Shown: positions 9,498-16,779 of the stretch, in pieces
Numbering within the stretch: the stretch's first letter is position 1
Layout of the letters: each line of letters opens with the position of its first letter
Assembly: GCF_007752135.1 (NCBI RefSeq)
Contig: NZ_CP036298.1
Location: 8,362,501 to 8,426,500 of the forward strand
Length of the DNA: 64,000 nt
Reading direction: 5' to 3'
Origin: Aureliella helgolandensis
GTDB taxonomy: Bacteria; Planctomycetota; Planctomycetia; Pirellulales; Pirellulaceae
Position numbers and translations under genes: made by a program
Notes under the pieces: generated by a model
What the model saw: only the letters and a program-made list of their open reading frames with translations
Database searches by the model: none
What the model was told of the DNA's origin: nothing

Positions 9498-10715
9498 CTA
9501 TAGGAGTTTTGCTGACAACTGCATTCTAATCACTTCATTCTCCAGTAAATCGATTTCAGTGCAAAGGTCGTTGAATGAACTGCTTTGTACTCTCAGGAAT
9601 GCAATAAAACTTTCAGCGCACCGGTCAGGCAAGCATTCGGATCGATCAAGGTAAGACCTAAGTTCCGGATTAATTCTCAGTGATAGTGCGCTCGCAATGA
9701 GTGCAGGTTCGCAGCGAGTATTCAGATCAACCTGCTTTAACAGTTGTTTGATATACTCAATGTCACGCGCAGCAGTAGCAAGAAACAGTACTTCGGGTTG
9801 CCAATTTCTCCGCGTTTGTTCTTGCCCCTGCATGATGGCATCAATCGCTCTGCGACTCTGATTTAGATCATCCACTCGAGAGTCTACGGCGGCTAAGGCA
9901 CCCCAGCAGAACCAGACACGTATCTTCTGACTAGGTGTATCAGCAGCTGTAAGTGCAGCATCTAGCAAGTCCCTTTCCGGCAATAGTAAGCTCGGACCAA
10001 GTCGATACAACAGCAAAAGCTCGTCCCAAGATCTCGATATTCCGAGTGTCTCTCTGCGCTCTACAATTTTCTCAATTTTTTCCCTCCGTGATTTAAGTTC
10101 TGCAATGAGGGCTGATTGTTCTTTTTCTTTTGCACCTAGTAAGTTGGAGATGTTCTCGAAAATTTCGTCCCTTCCGGACAGATAGGCAGTGATGGCCAAT
10201 TGAATCAACAAGCTTGAACGATTCGACTCCGGCTGCAATTGAATCAGTTGAATTGCTTCAGAAAAATGCGTTCCATTCGCCAACGCTGCGATTGAGATCT
10301 TAACTAGCTGCAGTTCACTAGTCTCCCTTTCAAATACTGCTAGCGCCTTTTGAAGAGTTTGTAGATCGCCACGATAAGAGATTTCGTTGAACAAACGTCT
10401 TAAATGATCGTCCCTGTTGCTTTGTGGAATCTGATGAAACCAACTCAATACCGGATCAGAGTGTCCATTTTTCAGTGCAACCCTCGCCATTTCCAGAGTG
10501 CAATCAGCGTTCAGAAACGCTGAGTTGTTCGCAAAATACCGTAACACCATTTCGACTCTTGCCTGGTACTCAGTACTTAACTTTTCTTGCGAGTAAACGA
10601 ACGTCAACGAAGCGAGCTGAAGGGTGCAAATTGCAATGAGCACGCTTAAAATATCAACAGGAATCGCAGTAGAGCTAAAGGGTTGACTCATACAATGCTT
10701 GCGACGACTTTTCAT
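9498..10715 (-). CDS. unrecognised secreted or membrane-anchored protein (orphan)
   Basis: No family is recognised in this 405-residue protein. The N-terminus (MKSRRKHCMSQ followed by IPVDILSVLIAICTLQLASLTFV) is basic then hydrophobic, so it is exported or signal-anchored. The rest is Leu/Ala/Glu-rich helical sequence with evenly spaced short helices (LEMARVALKNG, AIQLIQLQPES, LLDAALTAADTPSQKIR), suggestive of TPR-like or other alpha-solenoid repeats, which is inference. The ATG at 10715 is preferred over a GTG at 10721 because GAGG lies upstream at suitable distance. The gene is visibly more A/T rich than its neighbours and lies next to an IS3 element, so horizontal origin is plausible. Confidence 0.65.
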   Translation of the reverse strand: MKSRRKHCMSQPFSSTAIPVDILSVLIAICTLQLASLTFVYSQEKLSTEYQARVEMVLRYFANNSAFLNADCTLEMARVALKNGHSDPVLSWFHQIPQSNRDDHLRRLFNEISYRGDLQTLQKALAVFERETSELQLVKISIAALANGTHFSEAIQLIQLQPESNRSSLLIQLAITAYLSGRDEIFENISNLLGAKEKEQSALIAELKSRREKIEKIVERRETLGISRSWDELLLLYRLGPSLLLPERDLLDAALTAADTPSQKIRVWFCWGALAAVDSRVDDLNQSRRAIDAIMQGQEQTRRNWQPEVLFLATAARDIEYIKQLLKQVDLNTRCEPALIASALSLRINPELRSYLDRSECLPDRCAESFIAFLRVQSSSFNDLCTEIDLLENEVIRMQLSAKLL

Positions 10716-10838
10716 GATCACAATCCTCTGCAGGCTTTCTTAAGGTCTTCACATGTGTATTGGTTCAGCCTAAGATGTGAAAACGCGGATTGAGAATAGC
10801 ATAGTAAAGAAGTGAATTTTCGGTTATTTGGATGCAAA

Positions 10839-10852
10839 GGGGGCTAGCCCCC
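10839..10852. repeat. perfect 14-base palindrome beside IS3 element
   Basis: GGGGGCTAGCCCCC is self-complementary and is followed within 30 bases by a second G/C arm pair (CCCCCAGG ... CCTTGGGGG). It lies between the 5' end of the orphan gene and the 3' end of the IS3 transposase gene. It may be part of an insertion-sequence end or a transcription stop; neither is proven, because no long T-run follows. Confidence 0.4.
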
Positions 10853-10895
10853 AAACCCCCAGGATTTTGCGCCTTGGGGGCCATTAACAAGCTCG

Positions 10896-11987
10896 TCAAT
10901 GTGCTGGAACCCTAGTGACCAATGAGGGCTCATGTTGCCCTCCACGGATGTTTGTCAACGGCGATGATGCGGCGCTCGAGTTGCTTCCCAGCAGTGCTCT
11001 ATCCTCCGCAGCATTGCTGTTAGCATAGCTTATTCCTAGCGGAGCGTCCGAACATCCCGGCGTCGCTTTCTGACGTTTGGTTGCACGCGATTGTGCTCGT
11101 AACATGCGGGCTTCCTCGACCTTTCGGTCACGCTCCTCAAGGATCGCTTGCTGCCGTCCTTCGAGCATCGCTTGCGGAGTTACATAGCCTACAGCACTAT
11201 GTAGACGTACGGTGTTGTAATCTTCCACAAACTTGGCTACTCCGCGTTTAGCTTCTTCCAAGCTCAAGGGGCTCAGTGGCCGGATACACTGACTCTTGAT
11301 CGTGCGATGATATCGTTCGATCTTACCATTGCTTTGCGGGTAGTACGGGCTTGTACGCACATGCTTCATGCCACACAATCGCACGAAGTGTTTGAAGTCT
11401 TTGGCGATGAATTGCGGCCCGTTGTCAGAGATGATTCTTGGTCGCGCATCGGGATACCTTTCTCGTGCCTTTTGCAGCACGACCTCGATATCCATCTCTT
11501 CCATCTTCTCACGAATATCCCAGTGCACCACACTACGACTGAAGCCGTCGAGTACGGTCGCCATGAAGTAAAACGTTCCTGCGATGTTCAAGTAAGAGAT
11601 GTCGATATGCCAATGTTCGTGAGCCACAAGAGGTTGCTGAAAGCCAGTCCCCTTTTTTGACTTACGACTATTTCTACGCAATAGGCCCGCGCTGCTGAGT
11701 ACGCGATACACCGTCCCGGCACTGCACGCGACGATGTTTGCGTCAATCATCATGTAGGTCAGCCGCCGATAGCCCTCCAGTGGATGATCGAAATGGAACT
11801 TGAGGATGGCCTGCTTCTCCTCTTCGTTGAGCCAATGGTCACGCGGTACCCAGCCGTTGTGCTCGTAGGTCCGTCCGTAGCTCCGACTCCAGTTAGAGAA
11901 AGTCGATGACCATAATCCGACCCATGTAAGCAGTTGCTTGCTGGTAACATCCGTAGCCGCCGTCCATTTGCGTACGAAGTCGACCAC
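10896..11987 (-). CDS. IS3-family transposase OrfB (DDE integrase core)
   Basis: This is the catalytic half of the IS3 transposase. It has an HTH_21-like N-terminal part (HFDHPLEGYRRLTYMMIDAN) and an rve-type integrase core with the three acidic residues in HWHIDISYLN, IISDNGPQF and NGKIERYHRT. The annotated GTG start at 11987 is only the first start codon in the frame: the frame is open upstream to the A7 tract at 12041-12047, so the protein is most likely made as an OrfAB fusion by -1 frameshifting. The C-terminal tail (after about residue 290) is Arg/Lys and Ser rich and may bind DNA or be unstructured. Confidence 0.9.
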   Translation of the reverse strand: MVDFVRKWTAATDVTSKQLLTWVGLWSSTFSNWSRSYGRTYEHNGWVPRDHWLNEEEKQAILKFHFDHPLEGYRRLTYMMIDANIVACSAGTVYRVLSSAGLLRRNSRKSKKGTGFQQPLVAHEHWHIDISYLNIAGTFYFMATVLDGFSRSVVHWDIREKMEEMDIEVVLQKARERYPDARPRIISDNGPQFIAKDFKHFVRLCGMKHVRTSPYYPQSNGKIERYHRTIKSQCIRPLSPLSLEEAKRGVAKFVEDYNTVRLHSAVGYVTPQAMLEGRQQAILEERDRKVEEARMLRAQSRATKRQKATPGCSDAPLGISYANSNAAEDRALLGSNSSAASSPLTNIRGGQHEPSLVTRVPAH

Positions 11988-12022
11988 CGCATCACGTTGT
12001 TCGTGGGGAACCCAGGTGCGAT

Positions 12023-12343
12023 TTAAGATTCCCCAAGCTCTTTTTTTAGCTCGACGTGCTCCTGCAGTAGTTCGGCAATGACTTCGTTTTTCTGCTGCAG
12101 CTTCGCTTCGAGCTTCTCGATCTTGGCGGCATTGGCATCCTGCTGCATACGCACGTTGGCGGCGTTCTTTTTACGCTCGAATGCGCCTGCTCCGTTTTCA
12201 AACAGCAGCTTTTGCCAATTGTAGAAATTGACGACACTGATCCCGTGCTTGTCACAGACCTCTGAAACGGGCACCTTCTCAATCAAGTGCTCGCGTACAA
12301 TCGCTATCTTCTGTTCTGGCGTTAAAATCTTACGTGTTGACAT
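12023..12343 (-). CDS. IS3-family transposase OrfA (helix-turn-helix)
   Basis: The 106-residue protein has an HTH_Tnp_1 domain (residues ~5-50; LTPEQKIAIVREHLIEK, then VSEVCDKHGISVVNFYNWQK) and a C-terminal heptad-rich segment (AKIEKLEAKLQQKNEVIAEL) that forms the leucine-zipper-like coiled coil used for transposase multimerisation. It recognises the element's ends and, when made alone, usually limits transposition. It is the upstream partner of OrfB and feeds it through the frameshift site at its 3' end. Confidence 0.9.
   Translation of the reverse strand: MSTRKILTPEQKIAIVREHLIEKVPVSEVCDKHGISVVNFYNWQKLLFENGAGAFERKKNAANVRMQQDANAAKIEKLEAKLQQKNEVIAELLQEHVELKKELGES
12041..12047 (-). promoter_or_regulatory. 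programmed -1 ribosomal frameshift site (A7 tract on minus strand)
   Basis: On the minus strand orfA reads CTA AAA AAA GAG CTT GGG and stops 15 bases later. Slipping back one base at the seven-A tract gives AGA GCT TGG GGA ATC TTA and then runs in frame, with no stop, into OrfB (…HEQRDAVVDFVRKW). The A AAA AAG heptamer is the established slippery sequence of IS3-family elements. The fused product is the expected transposase; OrfA alone is usually a repressor. Confidence 0.85.
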
Positions 12344-12386
12344 TCTGCGATACCCTTTATGGAACCGCTATACTCTACCACGCGTT

Positions 12387-13118
12387 TCATGACACACTTG
12401 CAAAATGAGCAATACAACATGGTCGCCTGGGTACGAAAGGTGGTTTACCTATTATTGGACAATCTTTCTTCGCTTTTGGTCCACCGTTCTTGCAACAAGG
12501 TCCGTTGGTTGCCGAATCGCGGCATTTTTTTGTTAAAGCCCCAGCAACTTTGTCGCGCATGAATGGCTCTGCTACCAAACGACGTTTCGTTCCAATCTCT
12601 GCGACTTCGTCAAGGCAGTCATTGAAAGTACCGGTTCCATGGCCGGTCTGATAGAATCCTGCGCACTTGTTGCGATCGCACTTTGCGGTAGCACATGCGA
12701 TTCCGGTCAACATTTTCTTAAACCATTTATTGCATGCCCTATCTTCGACTCCTGCGTTGACAATAAAATCAATCAGTACATCAACGCCCGCTGATCCACC
12801 GCCTAGGATATCACCGGGCCCCCACGGCAATCCGACCGGGGCGGCATTGGCCCAGTCAGGCGGATTCATAACTGTTTTTATCCATTCTCTTAGCTCAACA
12901 AGTGAATCAATTTGCTCGTCTGGTTCTGGGATGACTGTCTGCAGCATTCCGCTCGGATCGACGAACCTGAGCGGAGCGTCGAGAGTCAAGCGATAGCAAT
13001 TCTCATAGACTTTGATAAACGTATTTAGCCGATACTGACTATACCGAAACTCTATCGGATCCCTGGAGCAAGAACCTCCCGTATCATACCTAAGTACCGA
13101 GTGGAGGGGATATCGGTC
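12387..13118 (-). pseudogene. RHS/YD-repeat core fragment with Cys-rich C-terminal domain (5'-truncated)
   Basis: Read on the minus strand, the frame is open from 13118 and starts with remnants of an RHS-associated core: LRYDTGGSCSRDPIEFRYSQY, then PLRFVDPSGM. An in-frame TAG at 13119-13121 closes the frame and no upstream RHS repeats were found, so the large N-terminal shell is missing. The ~190 residues after the core form a distinct tail with about 14 cysteines (ATAKCDRNKCAGF, CLDEVAEIG, GPCCKNGGPKAKKDCP, RPCCIAHF). In intact RHS proteins this position holds a variable effector or toxin domain. Without its shell and a start codon the fragment is probably not expressed. It abuts the IS3 element, which may have caused the truncation. 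Confidence 0.65.
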
Positions 13119-13699
13119 CTAGATTACCTCTGTGACGATGCCGGTGAAGCAACACAGGCGCAAGCTACCTAATCTCGATGCATAATTGTCTGACAGAGCA
13201 GTTGGAACTCCTGAATGGGAAAGAAGCAAAGTGAGCGAAAAAGAAGAGAAGTGACATTTTCGCGTCTTTCGAAGTTTTCGCGGTTGTCACTCTCGAGGAG
13301 AGGCCGGGGATTCCCCAACGCTACCGGTGTGTACCACTCCGACTCCGCTCAACGAGTGTTTGCGATTGCTTGGAATTGAGGAGCCTCCAGCGAGGACCAA
13401 GTCTACACGGTCCTTCAATACGGAACCTAAGGCCGGAATGCCCGCTCCCACCCCGGCGCCCTAAGTAGCTCACATTCTTCCACTACCTTACAATGCAGGG
13501 CGTTGCAATGCACGCCGCTGGCTTGCGATGGAGAGCTTCAGGAAGGAACTTGCCTGTCTGCCCTTTGGAGTCGAGTCACTGCTGTGACTTGCATCGGCGC
13601 CTTGAAAAAGGCAGCTTTGTGGCGGGTATCGATCCGATGCATGCGTATTACAAATAAAATTTAGTCAGCAGGGTCGCCCCCCAACTCCCGAGATTTCCC
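13119..13699. other. intergenic region, probably degraded sequence
   Basis: These 581 bases upstream of the RHS fragment contain no supported gene on either strand and many stops in all frames. No further RHS/YD repeat motif could be found, so the missing part of the RHS gene is deleted rather than merely frameshifted. No hairpin, IS end or tRNA was seen. Confidence 0.45.
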
Positions 13700-14209
13700 A
13701 TGGACGATGCATCTGAGCTAGAACCACAGAAGCTACCGCCGGTACTTCCGAGAGTCCCAGAGAATCCCTACGCGCCGACCTTAGCGTCCGATCCCATTCC
13801 TGGCTTCAATCGTGGCTACGTCAACCTTCCGCTCGAGTATTGGGGCACACTAGGCGTCTCCTTCCTAGTCCTCCTCGGCCTGACGTTTGCAACGAGCGGA
13901 ATTGCATTTCCTGGGCTTATTTCGATTGTGTTGGTGGCGATACGCGTTCCCCTGTGGCAACTCCGCCACTCGCGTCAACGACCCGCTCAGCCGCAAATCA
14001 ATCCCATTGCACTGATCTTCACCTCTTGGCTCGTGCTGCTAGCCGCCCAATTCTCGACACTCATCGCGTTTTTTGCGATCTGCCTCTCAACCCTGGTCGC
14101 TTCGGAATGGTTGGGCGGAGGCCAAGCCTTCATTTTTGGCTTAAGTGGCTTGGCAAGTTTGATAGTCTTTGTGCTGATCTTCCGACTCTCTTTGCGATTG
14201 CCCTGCTAA
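13700..14209 (+). CDS. small multi-pass membrane protein, unrecognised
   Basis: The 169-residue product has a Pro-rich N-terminal ~40 residues with no signal peptide and then about four hydrophobic segments (WGTLGVSFLVLLGLTF, GLISIVLVAIRVPLW, LIFTSWLVLLAAQFSTLIAF, FIFGLSGLASLIVFVLIF). The basic stretch RHSRQRPAQPQ between the second and third segment should face the cytoplasm. No family is recognised. It precedes the radical SAM gene by 85 bases in the same direction and could share its transcript; a role with those genes is only a guess. Confidence 0.65.
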   Translation: MDDASELEPQKLPPVLPRVPENPYAPTLASDPIPGFNRGYVNLPLEYWGTLGVSFLVLLGLTFATSGIAFPGLISIVLVAIRVPLWQLRHSRQRPAQPQINPIALIFTSWLVLLAAQFSTLIAFFAICLSTLVASEWLGGGQAFIFGLSGLASLIVFVLIFRLSLRLPC

Positions 14210-14294
14210 GAAAACTACGCTCCGCCCCCTGCTGGTTTCCAACGGTTGTCAGCGCCGTTCGATCGCCTCCTCCCTTTGCCTGGATTCCACCGCC

Positions 14295-15809
14295 TTGTCC
14301 ACCTCACCGCCACGCGCCGCTGCCCAACATCGGGATTACACATTTCTCGGATTAACGCAGAGCCTTTGTCCGGAGTGTCGGGGCGTCATTCCAGCCAAAA
14401 TCATCGCTCGAGGCGGCCGCGTCTATTTTCGCAAAACCTGTCCCACACACGGCGTGCGTGAAGATTTTGTTTGCAGCGACGTTAGCCGCTACGACCGAAT
14501 GGAAACCAGCCTTCCCGCCAAACTGCCACAGCAAACCTATGCAGACCCCAAACTGGGATGCCCACTCGATTGCGGCTTGTGCACCGAACACGAGCAACAC
14601 ACTTGCATCGCGGTGATCGAGATCAGCGATGGTTGCAATTTGACCTGCCCGATGTGTTACGCCGCCAGCGCACCTGGTAAACAACACAAATCCGTAGAAC
14701 AAGTAAAAGCGGCTATCGATCGGATTGTCGCAGCCGAAGGACATGTTGAAGTGGTGCAACTCTCCGGGGGTGAACCGACACTCCATCCCCATCTATTGGA
14801 GTTGGTCGAATATGCACTCACACAGCCGATCGACTATGTCATGATCAACACCAATGGCATTCGACTGGCGCATGATGCAGATCTGGTCGCCCAGTTGTCG
14901 CAATATCGGGAACGCGTCGAAATCTACTTTCAGTTCGATTCCATCCATGATGACCAAGTGGCTCAGTTGCGGGGGCAAGCTGGTCTACTGGAGATCAAAC
15001 TGAAGGCGCTCGACAGACTCGCTGGAGCGCAGTTGAACGTCACCCTGGTCGCCACTTTACAAGGAGGCGTAAACGATTCAGCCCCGGCAGATTTGCTGGA
15101 GTTCGCTCGCAATCGCCCCCACATTACTGGCCTCAGCTTTCAGCCCGCGACCTACAGTGGACGCCATGTGTTGCCGGAACATCTTGAGCAGAGAATCACT
15201 TTCCCCGATGTCGTGGACACCATCGCCGCCGATTCACGCAACGAATTTAGGGCTAACGACTTTGTTCCGCTGCCCTGTGCGCACCCCAACTGTCATTGGA
15301 TCGGCTTGGCCGTCCGCCACGCGGATGAGTTGCTACCGTTGACGCAATACGTTGACGCCGGAAAGAACCTGGACCTGTTGGCCAATGGCATTAGCTTCAC
15401 GCGAGAACAAACGCACTCCTTGGCCCAGCAACTATTGGCCCGCCTTGCCTGCGGACCTGGCGATTGCTGCAGCCCGAGTCAGGAACCGACTGGGTTGAGT
15501 TTACCTGTGGCAAATGCTTGTTCCACCAACACTCAGGCCTCGAGCTTAGAGCAGTTAAAACCTCAGCAGATTGAGGAATTCCTTCAAAAGCTGATTACCC
15601 GCTCGGCCGGAGCACGCGACTTGCTCCGCATTACCATCACGTCCTTCCTGGACGTCTACAATTTTGATGTGCGGCGCGTCATGAAGTGCTGCACGCATCA
15701 TGTTCTGCCTAGTGGTCACATCATTCCCTTCTGTGCGTACAACGTCTTGTATCGCGACGGCACTGCTCGCCTCCCCGAACTTCGTCAAGCAGACTCCGGC
15801 ACTGTTTAG
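14295..15809 (+). CDS. multi-cluster radical SAM protein resembling tetraether/membrane-spanning lipid synthases (MJ0619-like)
   Basis: The 504-residue protein has the canonical radical SAM motif CxxxCxxC in SDGCNLTCPMCYA (~residues 112-124), then an SGGEPTLHP block. Extra cysteine sites flank it: CPECRGVIPAKI with KTCPTHG near the N-terminus, CPLDCGLCTEHEQHTC just before the core, ACGPGDCC, and a C-terminal CCTHHVLPSGHIIPFCAYN. This arrangement of an N-terminal rubredoxin-like site plus auxiliary Fe-S sites is that of the MJ0619 family, first called a pterin methyltransferase and later shown in archaea to join lipid chains tail to tail (Tes). Assignment to lipid chemistry here is inference. 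The start is a TTG at 14295, chosen because conserved sequence begins shortly after; another start is possible. The Lgt-like gene begins 34 bases downstream. Confidence 0.8.
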   Translation: MSTSPPRAAAQHRDYTFLGLTQSLCPECRGVIPAKIIARGGRVYFRKTCPTHGVREDFVCSDVSRYDRMETSLPAKLPQQTYADPKLGCPLDCGLCTEHEQHTCIAVIEISDGCNLTCPMCYAASAPGKQHKSVEQVKAAIDRIVAAEGHVEVVQLSGGEPTLHPHLLELVEYALTQPIDYVMINTNGIRLAHDADLVAQLSQYRERVEIYFQFDSIHDDQVAQLRGQAGLLEIKLKALDRLAGAQLNVTLVATLQGGVNDSAPADLLEFARNRPHITGLSFQPATYSGRHVLPEHLEQRITFPDVVDTIAADSRNEFRANDFVPLPCAHPNCHWIGLAVRHADELLPLTQYVDAGKNLDLLANGISFTREQTHSLAQQLLARLACGPGDCCSPSQEPTGLSLPVANACSTNTQASSLEQLKPQQIEEFLQKLITRSAGARDLLRITITSFLDVYNFDVRRVMKCCTHHVLPSGHIIPFCAYNVLYRDGTARLPELRQADSGTV

Positions 15810-15843
15810 CGGAGTTCGTTCCTATTCCACAGAGTGTTTCACG

Positions 15844-16587
15844 ATGAGTCCCTGGCGAGCCCTTTACCCGGTGATCATGCTGGTCGGCTTAGGCCTCAGC
15901 TATTGGGCCCTTCGTCGGCGGTATGCGAAGAGCCCGTTGGACGAGGAGCAACGCACCGCGATTGGTTTGGCGGCATTCATGGGAGCCATGCTGGGAGCCA
16001 AAGCACCGTTCCTCCTCTCTGCAGGTACCTTGCTGACAACAAGCTGGACTTGGCTGGGCGACGGCAAAACAATCCTAGGTGGCATTTTTGGCGGTTACCT
16101 TGCCGTAGAGCTCACCAAGTGGTTCATGAAGATCCGCGTGCGAACCGGAGACCACTTTGCCGTACCGGTGGCTATGGCCGTAGCAACGGGACGGTTGGGA
16201 TGCTTCGTTAGCGGTTGTTGTTTCGGCGTGGCGACGCAGTTGCCCTGGGGCATTTCCTTTCCCACTTCCGGCGACCTCCTACCCAGACACCCAACCCAGC
16301 TGTATGAATTCGCCTTCCACGCTACGGCCGTCGCAATACTTTTGGTACTGGAAGGGCGCAACCTGTGGGTGGGCTATCGCCTATCGCTCTATTTGTCGAG
16401 CTATTTGGTTTATCGCTTCCTGACCGAATGGATTCGTCCCGAACCGCATGGCTGGTGGGGTCTAACCGCATACCAGTGGGCCTGCCTGGGATTGCTCGTC
16501 CTACTCCTATATGCCAACTTGCGGCAGCCGTCCTCACAGAGTGCCGGATCGCCAGCGCCGCCTCTCAACGATCCCGACTCCCCTTAG
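15844..16587 (+). CDS. Lgt-like membrane acyltransferase paralogue
   Basis: This 247-residue membrane protein has about seven hydrophobic segments and the fold pattern of prolipoprotein diacylglyceryl transferase (Lgt), which moves diacylglyceryl from phosphatidylglycerol to lipoprotein cysteine. The Lgt signature is altered: the segment normally reading GRxGNFxNxE is here GRLGCFVSGCCFG, followed by LPWGISFP and RHPTQLYEF. That Cys-containing variant marks a separate subgroup of Lgt-like proteins whose substrate is not established. The start ATG at 15844 is preferred over the frame's opening at 15700, which would overlap the radical SAM gene by 110 bases with non-conserved sequence. Tight spacing to the radical SAM gene suggests one operon. 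Confidence 0.8.
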   Translation: MSPWRALYPVIMLVGLGLSYWALRRRYAKSPLDEEQRTAIGLAAFMGAMLGAKAPFLLSAGTLLTTSWTWLGDGKTILGGIFGGYLAVELTKWFMKIRVRTGDHFAVPVAMAVATGRLGCFVSGCCFGVATQLPWGISFPTSGDLLPRHPTQLYEFAFHATAVAILLVLEGRNLWVGYRLSLYLSSYLVYRFLTEWIRPEPHGWWGLTAYQWACLGLLVLLLYANLRQPSSQSAGSPAPPLNDPDSP

Positions 16588-16779
16588 GGATGGAACGCTG
16601 GTTATTCCCCCGCAGGCGGCAAGCCAGACGGAATTTATCGGCGATACCGCTTTACCAGCCTGTCGATGATGTTCCGCGAAACCACCGGGAGGTTTCGAGC
16701 AGAACGGCGGCGTCCCCAAAGCCAGTGAGTTTCGGGGCTAAGCCTGGAACGAGAAGCCCAATGTTGCCGGCGGCACGCT

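Larger units (their letters stand above)
10896..12343 (-). mobile_element. IS3-family insertion sequence (coding span; exact ends not resolved)
   Basis: Two overlapping-type genes, orfA and orfB, with an A7 slippery site between them give the typical IS3 layout. The coordinates cover only the coding span. By eye no convincing terminal inverted repeat or target duplication could be fixed: TGTGCTGGAACCC at 10900 and the complement of the stretch ending near 12380 (TGGTAGAGTATAGCGG) are at best weakly similar. The transposase frames show no stop or frameshift apart from the programmed one, so the element may be recent and active. Confidence 0.85.

Noticed and set aside
10900-12380. Proposed terminal inverted repeat of the IS3 element
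   Set aside because: The two ends match too weakly, no target duplication is seen and the left candidate would cut off the orfB stop codon.
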